From an uncultured Bacilli bacterium (GTDB lineage: Bacteria > Bacillota_I > Bacilli_A > RF39 > UBA660), in assembly GCA_944329205.1 (NCBI GenBank), contig CALVHY010000029.1:1-41119 (forward strand): DNA of 41,119 nucleotides, read 5' to 3'. Shown here piece by piece: positions 7,438 through 15,430 of this stretch. The notes beneath the pieces are model-generated. The model had not been told where the DNA came from, ran no database searches, and was given only the letters and a program-made list of their open reading frames with translations. Every line of letters starts with the position of its first letter. Within the stretch, counting starts at the first letter, position 1. The translations under genes and the position numbers were made by a program.

Positions 7438-9663
7438 ATGAAATTTAAAATAACACCAAAAGACTTTTTAATGTTTTGTATATATTGTATTTTATTACTA
7501 TATTTATGTGCGATTGCTGTTTTAAATTTTTCTTCTTTTATTAACGAAGGTGAATTTTATGGCTTACTCCCATTCGAAGCTTTTACAGGGGATTATATTA
7601 TTGTAACCTTATTTATGTTTATCGTTGCTTTAATTTTGATTTTCACTAGTGTTTCTTCTTATATTTTTAACAAAGAAAAGGGGCCTGGATTTGGCATTAA
7701 GCTAGGGGAAAAACAGGAAAGTGGTTATGCTAGATGGGCAACTGAAAAAGAAATTAAAAATGATACTGATGTTGAGCGTGTCGATCCGGAAGCCGAAACC
7801 TTAAATGCTGCGGGTATCCCCCTAATTAATAATGGCAAAGAAATATGGGTGGATAACGGAGAGTATCACAACCTCGTTATTGGTTCTACTGGTTCCGGTA
7901 AAACGCAGACAATCGTTAAACCGATGGTAAACTTACTTGCGAAAAAAGGGGAGTCAATGATTATCACTGACCCGAAAGGCGAAATTTATAAGTATGCTGC
8001 CTCAGCCTTAAAAGAAAGAGGATACAAAATTATTGTTTTAAACTTTAGAGAACCAGCCCATGGTAATGCTTGGAACCCTCTAACTTTGCCATACAAATAT
8101 TTTAAAGCTGGTAATTCTGATAAAGCTACAGAATTATTAGACGACGTAGCTTTAAATATTTTGTATGATCAATCAAAGAAAAGCAATGATTCTGACTTCT
8201 GGGAAAAATCTGCCGCTGATTATTTTTCCGGTTTAGCTTTGGGCTTATTTTATGATGCCAAAGAAAAAGAAGTAAATTTAAATAGTATTAATTATATGTC
8301 AAGTATTGGCGAAGAGCGTTATGCTACCAGCAATTACATTAAAGAATACTTTAATTTAAAAGGAGCAGAATCAAGTCCTTATATCTTTGCTTCTAATACG
8401 ATTAATGCTCCTAATGAAACCAAGGGTGGTATTTTATCTACTTTCCGCCAAAAAATCCGTCTTTTCTCATCAAGAGAATCTTTAAGTGAAATGCTAGCTT
8501 ATAGTGATTTTAATATGACAGATATTGGCCGTGAAAAAACCGCCGTCTTCATGATCATTCATGATGAGAAAAAAACATATCACTCCTTAATGACAATCTT
8601 TATTAAACAGTGTTATGAGACCTTGATAGATGTTGCCCAAGAAAATGGGGGGAAACTACCATACCGAACCAACTTCATTTTAGATGAGTTTGCCAACATG
8701 CCTCCTTTAAAAGACGTCGATTCTATGGTTAGTGCTGCACGTTCTCGAGATATTAGATTTACCTTTATCATTCAAAATTTTGCTCAATTAAATGATGTTT
8801 ATGGCAAAGAAGTTGCCGAAATCATCAAAGGTAACTGTGGTAATTTAGTCTATTTAATATCAACTGAACTAGCCGCCTTAGAGGAAATATCCAAAATGTG
8901 TGGAGAAGTTAAATCTAAAGAAAAGGACAAAACGGCATCTACACCTCTTGTAACGGTATCAGATTTACAAAAATTAAAATTATTTCAAGCCATTATCATT
9001 AGACTTCGTATGAATCCTTTTAAGACTAAATTAGAACCTGATTTTAAAATGGATTGGGGAATGAAGCGGGAAGAAGCCGCATATCCCACTCGTGAAATTA
9101 AGAAAATTGAACTATTTGATTTAAAGAAATTTGTTACCGAAGAAAAAAGAAAACAGATGATGACCAACCTAGAAAATAACAATAATAATTCGACGCCATT
9201 TAGTAGTAACTTTGGTAATCCTTTTACAAGTGGCATGCCAAATCCTTTTTCTCCTTCAACAAGTATAGGCCCGTCCCCAATTAATTCCCTGCCTCATACC
9301 GATGTAAATCAACCATTTAGTTCTAATCCTATGTTTAATAAACCGATGAGTAGTTTATCTGATATGGATATAGATCAAATGATGAAAGACATTGATCGCC
9401 GATTAAAGGAATTAGATGAAGAAGAAGCAAGACAAAAAGAACAAATGGCCCAAGTTGCTAAGGAACCTCAAGTCGAACTTCCTAAAGAAATTGATTCTCC
9501 CCTAGAAAAGAAGACTAAAGAAGAAAACCATCCAAAAGCAGATTCCGAGGAACCTTCTAATCAAGCTCCAGCTAAGCCTAAAATCAATGTTGATGCCGAC
9601 AGTATTATTGTAAGTGATAATGTCATAACTGACGATGAATTCTTTGATGATTTCTTTAACTAA
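7438..9663 (+). CDS. VirD4/TraG-like type IV coupling ATPase
   Basis: A 741-residue membrane ATPase of the T4SS DNA-transfer (VirD4/TraG) family. Two N-terminal membrane segments (about residues 10-30 and 50-74) anchor it. Walker A is GSTGSGKT at residues 149-156, followed by MIITDPKGEIYKYAA; Walker B is NFILDEFANMPPL with D416 E417; SAARSRDIRFTFIIQNFAQL follows. The C-terminal ~170 residues are a Pro/Asn/Ser-rich linker, a charged coiled-coil-like stretch and an acidic end (DDEFFDDFFN). ATG 7438 is chosen because GGGGAGG is 6 nt upstream. Such proteins feed DNA or protein substrates into type IV secretion channels, but no relaxase, VirB4 or channel gene is near. It has its own promoter and terminator, so it is a stand-alone gene. 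Confidence 0.9.
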   Translation: MKFKITPKDFLMFCIYCILLLYLCAIAVLNFSSFINEGEFYGLLPFEAFTGDYIIVTLFMFIVALILIFTSVSSYIFNKEKGPGFGIKLGEKQESGYARWATEKEIKNDTDVERVDPEAETLNAAGIPLINNGKEIWVDNGEYHNLVIGSTGSGKTQTIVKPMVNLLAKKGESMIITDPKGEIYKYAASALKERGYKIIVLNFREPAHGNAWNPLTLPYKYFKAGNSDKATELLDDVALNILYDQSKKSNDSDFWEKSAADYFSGLALGLFYDAKEKEVNLNSINYMSSIGEERYATSNYIKEYFNLKGAESSPYIFASNTINAPNETKGGILSTFRQKIRLFSSRESLSEMLAYSDFNMTDIGREKTAVFMIIHDEKKTYHSLMTIFIKQCYETLIDVAQENGGKLPYRTNFILDEFANMPPLKDVDSMVSAARSRDIRFTFIIQNFAQLNDVYGKEVAEIIKGNCGNLVYLISTELAALEEISKMCGEVKSKEKDKTASTPLVTVSDLQKLKLFQAIIIRLRMNPFKTKLEPDFKMDWGMKREEAAYPTREIKKIELFDLKKFVTEEKRKQMMTNLENNNNNSTPFSSNFGNPFTSGMPNPFSPSTSIGPSPINSLPHTDVNQPFSSNPMFNKPMSSLSDMDIDQMMKDIDRRLKELDEEEARQKEQMAQVAKEPQVELPKEIDSPLEKKTKEENHPKADSEEPSNQAPAKPKINVDADSIIVSDNVITDDEFFDDFFN

Positions 9664-9666
9664 AAT

Positions 9667-9696
9667 AAGGCTATTTAATTAAGCCTTGTTTTTTTA
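9667..9696 (+). terminator. Terminator after the VirD4-like gene
   Basis: AAGGCT (9667-9672) pairs with AGCCTT (9682-9687), followed by GTTTTTTT. Confidence 0.8.
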
Positions 9697-9724
9697 TATA
9701 CATAATATAATACTGGTGAATTGT

Positions 9725-9982
9725 ATGAAAAGATTAAATATAAATGATTATTATAAAAACATGGGCCTTCTAATCGATATTGAGCATCCTCTTGATTATG
9801 CTAAATACCACCATCCCGATAGTATTAATATTCCTTATGAAAAACTTTTATTAAACTATAAAACTTTACTTGATAAAAACAAACGCTATTTTCTTGTTTG
9901 CCACAAAGGCACTAAATCAAGAAAAGCAGTAAGTATATTAGAATACTACGGCTATGATGTAACCCAAATGAGTTATGAATAA
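9725..9982 (+). CDS. Rhodanese-like domain protein
   Basis: An 85-residue single rhodanese domain. It shows LLIDIEHPLDYAKYHHPDSINIPY and the active-site loop VCHKGTKSRKA, with the catalytic Cys at residue 59. Such proteins carry a persulfide sulfur on this Cys; the acceptor is unknown. ATG 9725 is used since GGTGA is 5 nt upstream and TATAAT (9706-9711) precedes it. It is monocistronic. Confidence 0.88.
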   Translation: MKRLNINDYYKNMGLLIDIEHPLDYAKYHHPDSINIPYEKLLLNYKTLLDKNKRYFLVCHKGTKSRKAVSILEYYGYDVTQMSYE

Positions 9983-9993
9983 TTAGCAAAATG

Positions 9994-10019
9994 TAAAGTT
10001 TAAAAACTTTATATTTTTT
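9994..10019 (+). terminator. Terminator after the rhodanese gene
   Basis: TAAAGT (9994-9999) pairs with ACTTTA (10006-10011), followed by a T-rich run to about 10020. Confidence 0.65.
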
Positions 10020-10022
10020 TCC

Positions 10023-10081
10023 TTGCTTAAATCTTACTTATGTGTTATATTATAATTGTATTAGTACATATAATACAATTA
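10023..10081 (+). promoter_or_regulatory. Promoter and palindromic operator of the ABC transporter operon
   Basis: TTGCTT (10023-10028) is 17 bp from TATATT (10046-10051); a TATAAT at 10051-10056 overlaps. A perfect inverted repeat spans 10053-10081: 11-bp arms (right arm TAATACAATTA) around the 7-nt spacer GTACATA. It covers the -10/start region and ends at the AAGGAG. The operon's last gene encodes a YtrA-type GntR repressor, and this family binds such palindromes at its own promoter, so this is its likely operator. Confidence 0.75.
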
Positions 10082-10094
10082 AGGAGAGTTTTAT

Positions 10095-10994
10095 ATGATT
10101 GAAATCAAAAATTTATCTAAAAGCTTTTATGGTCAAGATTATGTTTTAGAAAATTTGCATTGTACGATCAAAGATAATGCCATTTATGGTTTAGTCGGAG
10201 CTAATGGAGCTGGTAAATCAACTTTATTAAGGTTAATTAACAGTATTTATACTCCCGATGATGGTATAATTTTAATTGATAATGAATCAGCATATGACAA
10301 TGAATCTTTAAAACAACAAATGGTTTTTGTCCCTGATGACTTATATTTTTATCCTGGTTATAGTTTAATGGATATGGCTGAATATTATAAATCTTTATAT
10401 CATGCTTTTGACATTAATTATGTTATTAATGTTGCCAATGTTTTAAAATTAAATTTAAATGCTAAAATAAGTAGTTTTTCCAAAGGCATGAAAAGACAAT
10501 GTGCTTTAATATGTGCTTTAGCCACCAATGCTAAATATATGTTTTTTGATGAAACATTTGATGGTTTAGATCCCGTTGTTAGAAAATATTTTAAAAAGCT
10601 TTTGGCCGCAGCTATGAGCAAAAACGATACAACTATAATTATGACATCACATAATTTAAGAGAACTTGAAGATATATGTGATAATCTAGGTTTATTATAT
10701 AAAGGTAATATTTTATTTGAAAGTGATATAGATTCCCTAAAAACAAACATGTTTAAAGTTCAAATATCGCTAAAAGAAGACTTTAACAAAAAAACTTTCA
10801 AAAAACTAAAAATTCTTTCCTACAAAAAAATTGGCAGTGTTGCTACTTTAATTATAGATGAAGAAGGAAAAGATAGTCGCCAGTATTTAGAAAGTCTAAA
10901 TCCGTTAATCTTAGATTATCTACCCCTTACTTTAGAAGAAGTATTTATTTATCAAATGGAGGCATTAGGTTATGAATTTGAAAATCTTGTTTAA
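10095..10994 (+). CDS. ABC transporter ATP-binding protein (YtrB/BcrA type)
   Basis: A 299-residue ATPase. Walker A is VGANGAGKSTLLRL, the signature is SFSKGMKRQ, Walker B is YMFFDETFDGLDP, and the switch His is in MTSHNLRELEDI. The variant signature SKGMKRQ and the GntR partner place it with the Ytr/Bcr-type exporters, which often answer to cell-envelope antibiotics; the substrate is unknown. An AAGGAG (10081-10086) precedes ATG 10095. Its 3' end overlaps the permease by 23 nt. Confidence 0.93.
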   Translation: MIEIKNLSKSFYGQDYVLENLHCTIKDNAIYGLVGANGAGKSTLLRLINSIYTPDDGIILIDNESAYDNESLKQQMVFVPDDLYFYPGYSLMDMAEYYKSLYHAFDINYVINVANVLKLNLNAKISSFSKGMKRQCALICALATNAKYMFFDETFDGLDPVVRKYFKKLLAAAMSKNDTTIIMTSHNLRELEDICDNLGLLYKGNILFESDIDSLKTNMFKVQISLKEDFNKKTFKKLKILSYKKIGSVATLIIDEEGKDSRQYLESLNPLILDYLPLTLEEVFIYQMEALGYEFENLV

Positions 10995-12933
10995 TTTTCC
11001 TTTTTTTAAAGAAAATATTAGGAAATCTAAAGGCTTATTAGCTTTCTTACTTGGAGTAATTCCCATCATAAATATAATTTTTTTAATAATTGTTTTGACG
11101 AGCAAGACCAGTAGTCTTTTAACATTTAACTTATTAAGTATCGTAACTTATCTCGGCTTAATATTTATTCCTCTTGCTTTATCATTAACCTTATTTGGTT
11201 TTGTCTTCAAAAAAAAGAGTGTAGACTTTGTTATGTCTAAACCTATTAGTCGTAAGTCTCTATTTATAACTAACACTTTAGGCGGTATCATCATTATTTT
11301 GATATTCATGTTAATTAACACTTTAATATTCGGTTTATTTAGCCTGCTTTTTTCTAGTATCACCATTCCTTTCGCCTTATTGCTAGATTATTTTATCTTT
11401 TGGTTAGTATCTTATATCTTTATGTTTATTATAAGTAATTTAGCCATTATTTTAGCTGGTAATTTTCTAACTAGTTTAGTTATTTTAATAATTTTAATTT
11501 GTATTATTCCTTATTTATTGATTGTTAATTATGTAGCTCATGATAATTATGCTAGCTATAACTACATTGTTTGTGATAATGAGGAATGCCAGCCTGATAA
11601 TTATTATTGTTATAATGATACCAATTGTGAAGCCCACTTACTAAATAATGAATATATGCTTTATTATCAAAAATATTTTAATTATCATTTCATCTCTCCC
11701 TTTCAAATCGGAAATACGCCTACTTTTTATAATAATCTAAGTATAATTAAAATGCTTCTTTTAAGTATTATTTATGGTTTATTAGGTTATTACTTATTTC
11801 AAAAAAGAAAAATGGAAAACAATGAAACTAGTTTTAAGAGTTCTGTTGCTCACTATGTAGTAAAGGGAATTACTTTACTACCTGTATGTTTACTAACTTT
11901 CTTTATCTTAGAATCGGCACCTGCCATCGGCTGGCTCATATCAATCGCCTGCATCATTATTTATTCCATCATCTACGATTTAATTACCAAAAAAGAAATA
12001 TACAAGTTTGTTTATTCAACGCTACTTAGTTTGTTGCTATTCTTAATCTTTACGGGCTTCTATTATTTAGACTTTAGGGTTACAGATAACTCTGAGGAAA
12101 CAATCAAACATATTGATACTATTATCTACGAAGGAATGCCGATAACAGACGAATCTATAAAAAATCAAATTATCAAATCTTTTCTTAATATCAATGCTGA
12201 GTCCTATTTCAATAATTATAATTTTACATTTACTGTAGGCAACCAAAAATATCGTATCAATAGTGATATAACCCCATCTTTGGAAAAAACCTTAAATGCC
12301 CAATTACAAGAGTACAATGAAAAAAGAATTAAAGAATTTGCCTTTGATCACATAAGTTATCTGGAATATAATGACACTTTAATACCAGTTACGAAAGAGT
12401 TAGTAAGCTTAATTAAAGCCGCTCTTGAAAATATTACGCATTTTGATTTAGAAACAATAGAAGATAAAGAACTATTATATATCTATTGCTACCAAAATCA
12501 TGATTATGAAAGCATTTTTATTCCCGTAAAATTAAGTGAACAATTATATCAAAAAATACTTACTTATCAAAACGAGTTATTTATTAATTACAAAGAAGAA
12601 AATTCCGACAAATCATATTCCTACTACGAATTATATGCTTATGAAAATGACTTATTTACTGAATTAGATTATTATCTATTCAATTATGTTATAAATAGTA
12701 ATGAACAAGCCTTTTTAAAGTACTTAAAAAATGAAAATGAAACTAACATAAACAAAGAAAATGGTTATATTAGAATTTATGATTTAAAAGATTATACCGT
12801 CACTATTAGTGATATCAACCACTTTTATGAAGAATTTAATCTTTATAAAGAAAAATTAAGTTCTAATCAGGAGTATCAAGATTTAATAAAAGAGTATCAA
12901 GAAATGATTGATAATGGAGTGTCTTTTGAATGA
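10972..12933 (+). CDS. ABC transporter permease with a large outside domain
   Basis: A 653-residue membrane protein encoded directly after its ATPase. The first half carries about six hydrophobic segments (for example LLAFLLGVIPIINIIFLIIV, LGGIIIILIFMLINTLIFGL). A Cys-rich, probably exposed loop lies between two segments near residues 195-225 (CDNEECQPDNYYCYNDTNC). After further membrane helices ending about residue 365 comes a soluble region of nearly 290 acidic and Tyr-rich residues. A GGAGG is 9 nt before ATG 10972. Its TGA stop overlaps the ATG of the GntR gene. The size exceeds ordinary ABC-2 permeases. Confidence 0.85.
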   Translation: MNLKILFNFPFFKENIRKSKGLLAFLLGVIPIINIIFLIIVLTSKTSSLLTFNLLSIVTYLGLIFIPLALSLTLFGFVFKKKSVDFVMSKPISRKSLFITNTLGGIIIILIFMLINTLIFGLFSLLFSSITIPFALLLDYFIFWLVSYIFMFIISNLAIILAGNFLTSLVILIILICIIPYLLIVNYVAHDNYASYNYIVCDNEECQPDNYYCYNDTNCEAHLLNNEYMLYYQKYFNYHFISPFQIGNTPTFYNNLSIIKMLLLSIIYGLLGYYLFQKRKMENNETSFKSSVAHYVVKGITLLPVCLLTFFILESAPAIGWLISIACIIIYSIIYDLITKKEIYKFVYSTLLSLLLFLIFTGFYYLDFRVTDNSEETIKHIDTIIYEGMPITDESIKNQIIKSFLNINAESYFNNYNFTFTVGNQKYRINSDITPSLEKTLNAQLQEYNEKRIKEFAFDHISYLEYNDTLIPVTKELVSLIKAALENITHFDLETIEDKELLYIYCYQNHDYESIFIPVKLSEQLYQKILTYQNELFINYKEENSDKSYSYYELYAYENDLFTELDYYLFNYVINSNEQAFLKYLKNENETNINKENGYIRIYDLKDYTVTISDINHFYEEFNLYKEKLSSNQEYQDLIKEYQEMIDNGVSFE

Positions 12934-13283
12934 ATATAAACATTGATTATAGCCAAAGAGAACCCATTTATGCTCAAATTGTTAAAGAAATTGAAAAACA
13001 AATTACTCTAGGTATATTAAAGCCAAACACGCAAATACCTAGTGTTCGCTCTTTAGCTTATGAGCTTGGTATAAATCCCAATACTGTCAAAAAAGCTTAC
13101 GATCTTTTAGAAGAAAATAATCTAATTATAACAAAATCAACCAAAGGGACTTTTATTAGTAACGATATAAGTAAAGCCCGAAAATTAAAAATTGCAGAAT
13201 TAACCATTAAACTAAAAGAAATAAAAAAAGAATTAGAAAACTATGGTTTAACCGAAGAAGAAATAATAAAAAGGCTAAAATAA
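12930..13283 (+). CDS. GntR-family regulator, YtrA type
   Basis: A 117-residue regulator with an N-terminal winged helix (REPIYAQIVKEIEKQITLGIL, PSVRSLAYELGINPNTVKKAYDLLEENNL) and a short C-terminal helical tail, the YtrA layout. It overlaps the permease stop by 4 nt (ATGA). It is the last gene of the operon and is expected to repress the promoter at 10023-10081. In this family an unknown inducer, often antibiotic stress, relieves repression. Confidence 0.93.
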   Translation: MNINIDYSQREPIYAQIVKEIEKQITLGILKPNTQIPSVRSLAYELGINPNTVKKAYDLLEENNLIITKSTKGTFISNDISKARKLKIAELTIKLKEIKKELENYGLTEEEIIKRLK

Positions 13284-13337
13284 ATAATTTGATTCGACAT
13301 TTTTTATAGCAAAAATTATAAATTTCCTATTTAAGAG

Positions 13338-13365
13338 TTGACTAAACTTAGATTTTTGATATAAT
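13338..13365 (+). promoter_or_regulatory. Promoter of the pilin-like gene
   Basis: TTGACT (13338-13343) is 16 bp from TATAAT (13360-13365), with TG one base before the -10 (extended -10). Confidence 0.8.
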
Positions 13366-13385
13366 TAATTTAGAAGGTGACAATC

Positions 13386-13808
13386 ATGAAATTAAATAAA
13401 AAAGGATTTACTTTAGTTGAATTATTAAGTGTAATTGTAATTTTATCGGTAATTGTGTTAATTGCCACTAATGCTGTTGTACCCATGGCTGATAGCGCTA
13501 AAAAGCAAGTTTTAGCTATGGAAGCTAACTCTTTAGTCAGAGCTGCGCAAATCCTTTATGTTCAAGAAAGTTCTTCAAGTTCTACTTGTTATTCCTATGA
13601 TGAAATTATTAATGCTGGTTTAATTGAAAAAGACGATGATGCTTATACTGGAAGCATTTCCATAGAAGTAGATAGTGATGGTAATTATGCTTATAAAATA
13701 TGGTTATCTAATGGCCAATATATAGTTGATGGAGCCTCACCTGATATAACTAGTGATGATGTAGAAACCTCTGCCGCAGATGCTTCCACAACTTGCAGTG
13801 TTAACTAA
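13386..13808 (+). CDS. Type IV pilin-like (prepilin) protein
   Basis: 140 residues with a class III prepilin leader: KLNKKGFTLVELLSVIVILS, with the expected cut after the Gly and a Glu at position 5 of the mature protein, then a long hydrophobic helix. The exposed part is Ser/Asp-rich with two Cys. ATG 13386 is chosen over GTG 13377 because AAGGTG lies 6-7 nt before it. No prepilin peptidase, assembly ATPase or com genes are in the window, so processing and export must depend on genes elsewhere. Confidence 0.85.
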   Translation: MKLNKKGFTLVELLSVIVILSVIVLIATNAVVPMADSAKKQVLAMEANSLVRAAQILYVQESSSSSTCYSYDEIINAGLIEKDDDAYTGSISIEVDSDGNYAYKIWLSNGQYIVDGASPDITSDDVETSAADASTTCSVN

Positions 13809-13833
13809 TCTAGTTTAAAACTAGATTTTTTTC
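13807..13833 (+). terminator. Terminator of the pilin-like gene
   Basis: AATCTAGT (13807-13814) pairs with ACTAGATT (13820-13827), loop of 5, then a T-run. The stem overlaps the stop codon. Confidence 0.85.
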
Positions 13834-13866
13834 TTATCTTATTTTATAATATATACAGGTGATAAA

Positions 13867-14778
13867 ATGATTATTGGTTCTCATGTATCTTTTAGCCGTG
13901 ATGGTTTACTCGGCAGTGTTAAAGAAGCCTTAAGTTACAATGCTAATACTTTTATGTTTTATACGGGTGCTCCGCAAAATACTATTCGTAAACCAATTGA
14001 TGCTCTAAATATCATCGCCGCTAAAAAGCTTATGCAAGAAAATGATATTGATATTAATAATGTTATATGTCATGCTCCCTATATTATTAATTTAGCCAAT
14101 AACTTAGATGAAAAAAAGTATGATTTTAGTATTTACTTTTTAGCCCAAGAAATTAAAAGATGTGAAGAAATGCACGTGAAATATATTGTCCTTCATCCAG
14201 GATCTAGTGTTGGAATAGAAAGAAGTATCGCCCTAGATAATATTGTTTTTGCCCTAAACAAAATTCTAAAAAATGATTCTAGTGTAACAATCCTTTTAGA
14301 AACCATGGCTGGTAAAGGTACGGAAATAGGGTGTACTTTAGAGGAAATAAAATATTTAATTGCTAATGTTGCCAAAAAAGAGTTAATTGGTGTTTGCCTA
14401 GATACATGTCACTTAAATGATGCTGGTTACGACTTAAAAGATTTTGACGCTTTTTTACAAACATTTGATACCGTTATTGGCCTAAATTATCTCAAATGCC
14501 TTCATCTTAACGATAGTAAAAATCCTCTTAATTCTCACAAAGATCGTCATGCTAACATCGGTTTTGGCCAAATCGGTTTTGATACTCTTATAAATATTAT
14601 TTATAACGAAAAATTAGCCAATATTCCCAAAATATTAGAAACCCCATATATTGGCGATACCGATGAAGATAAAAAAAGAATTTATCCTCCCTATAAATTT
14701 GAAATAGCCATGATTAAAGATAAAAAATTTAACCCTAATATGCTAAATGATATTAGAGCTTACTATAAAGACAATTAA
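13867..14778 (+). CDS. nfo: Endonuclease IV (AP endonuclease)
   Basis: This 303-residue TIM-barrel enzyme cuts at abasic sites in base excision repair. Metal-ligand motifs are visible: IGSHVS at the N-terminus, CHAPYIINLAN, LHPGSSVG, LLETMAGKGTEIG, GVCLDTCHLNDAGYD, HLNDSKNPLNSHKDRHANIGFG, and KILETPYI near the end. An AGGTGA lies before ATG 13867 and a TATAAT at 13845-13850 follows the previous terminator. In Bacillus this gene (yqfS) is next to yqfT; here a regulator/surface-protein module lies between them. Confidence 0.96.
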   Translation: MIIGSHVSFSRDGLLGSVKEALSYNANTFMFYTGAPQNTIRKPIDALNIIAAKKLMQENDIDINNVICHAPYIINLANNLDEKKYDFSIYFLAQEIKRCEEMHVKYIVLHPGSSVGIERSIALDNIVFALNKILKNDSSVTILLETMAGKGTEIGCTLEEIKYLIANVAKKELIGVCLDTCHLNDAGYDLKDFDAFLQTFDTVIGLNYLKCLHLNDSKNPLNSHKDRHANIGFGQIGFDTLINIIYNEKLANIPKILETPYIGDTDEDKKRIYPPYKFEIAMIKDKKFNPNMLNDIRAYYKDN

Positions 14779-14788
14779 GTCTTTTTTT
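14767..14788 (+). terminator. Terminator of nfo
   Basis: AAAGAC (14767-14772) pairs with GTCTTT (14779-14784), followed by TTTT. It overlaps the nfo stop codon. Confidence 0.7.
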
Positions 14789-15243
14789 TATTGTAAATAT
14801 TTTGGTTCATCAATTCTTCCTAAAAGGTAATCAGCCGATATTTTATATTCTTTACATATTTGATATAAAAAAGAAGTAAGTATGATTGTTTTGCCATTTT
14901 CATAAGCCGAAATAACCGAATGCGTAGTATTTAAAGTATGGGCTAATTGTTCCTGAGATATTTTTTTCTCAGTACGTAGCTCTTTTAAACGTAATTTAAA
15001 AAGTTCATTATTTATATCACTCCTAGTTTTAGAATAAAAGCGTTTTTTATTAAGTCCTAGCAAATAATCAATCGAAGTTTTAAAGTAATTACTTAAATTA
15101 TTTAAATGATTTACAGGAATTACTTTATCTGCAATTTCATATTGCGCATATAATCCTCGGGAAATGCCTAAAAATTCAGCCACACTTTTCTGTTTTAAAT
15201 TATTACTTTCTCTCAACTCTTTTATAATGTCTGAATATTCCAT
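14788..15243 (-). CDS. Double-HTH (two Xre domains) regulator, module A
   Basis: 151 residues made of two Xre-type helix-turn-helix domains. The first (about 1-65) has LKQKSVAEFLGISRGLYAQYE and SNYFKTSIDYLLGL. The second (about 85-145) has ISQEQLAHTLNTTHSVISAYE and CKEYKISADYLLGR. ATG 15243 is chosen because GGTGAAG lies just upstream; 18 extra residues upstream lack a ribosome-binding site. It is divergent from the surface protein at 15431. A homologue of the same design sits at 39664-40128, also divergent from a related surface gene. The pairing and shared intergenic block suggest it controls that promoter, but binding is not shown. Confidence 0.88.
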   Translation of the reverse strand: MEYSDIIKELRESNNLKQKSVAEFLGISRGLYAQYEIADKVIPVNHLNNLSNYFKTSIDYLLGLNKKRFYSKTRSDINNELFKLRLKELRTEKKISQEQLAHTLNTTHSVISAYENGKTIILTSFLYQICKEYKISADYLLGRIDEPKYLQ

Positions 15244-15303
15244 AAACTTCACCAACATAATTTTCTCATGGCAACCTAATCTTTTGAAAAAATGCACCCA
15301 AAT

Positions 15304-15344
15304 GCGACATTTTTGTTGACTTTTTACATTTACTTGATTATAAT
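15304..15344 (+). promoter_or_regulatory. Promoter and shared upstream block of module A
   Basis: TTGACT (15316-15321) is 17 bp from TATAAT (15339-15344). The 20 nt at 15304-15323, which include the -35, are identical to 40192-40211 in module B and contain a near-palindrome (CGACA-TTTT-TGTTG). Between this block and the -10 the two modules differ, so the conserved part is a likely binding site for the double-HTH regulator. Confidence 0.8.
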
Positions 15345-15348
15345 TTAA

Positions 15349-15389
15349 ATATAAGCTAGGAAACTAACCATATCATAGCTTATCTTAAA
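15349..15389 (+). promoter_or_regulatory. Conserved 41-nt structured 5' leader (module A)
   Basis: Every base of 15349-15389 is identical to 40237-40277 in module B. It begins about where the promoter should start transcription. ATAAGCT (15351-15357) pairs with AGCTTAT (15377-15383). Inside, TAG-GAAA-CTA (15357-15366) can form a small hairpin with a GNRA loop, leaving about 11 single-stranded bases. Flanking spacer and coding sequence differ between modules, so this looks like a selected RNA (or DNA) element. I do not recognise a known riboswitch class. Confidence 0.6.
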
Positions 15390-15430
15390 CCAAAAAGAAA
15401 TGAAGTAGAACTTAACAAAGAGGTAGCGTT

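Noticed and set aside
7438-9663. Integrated conjugative element or prophage around the coupling ATPase
   Set aside because: No integrase, relaxase, att-like repeats or structural genes are nearby, and the flanking genes are chromosomal.
10418-10750. 110-codon minus-strand frame inside the ABC ATPase gene
   Set aside because: It lies fully antisense to a clear ATPase and matches no family I recognise.
15349-15389. Assignment of the leader to c-di-GMP, preQ1, fluoride, guanidine or other known riboswitches
   Set aside because: The diagnostic conserved bases of those classes are missing, so it is left unassigned.
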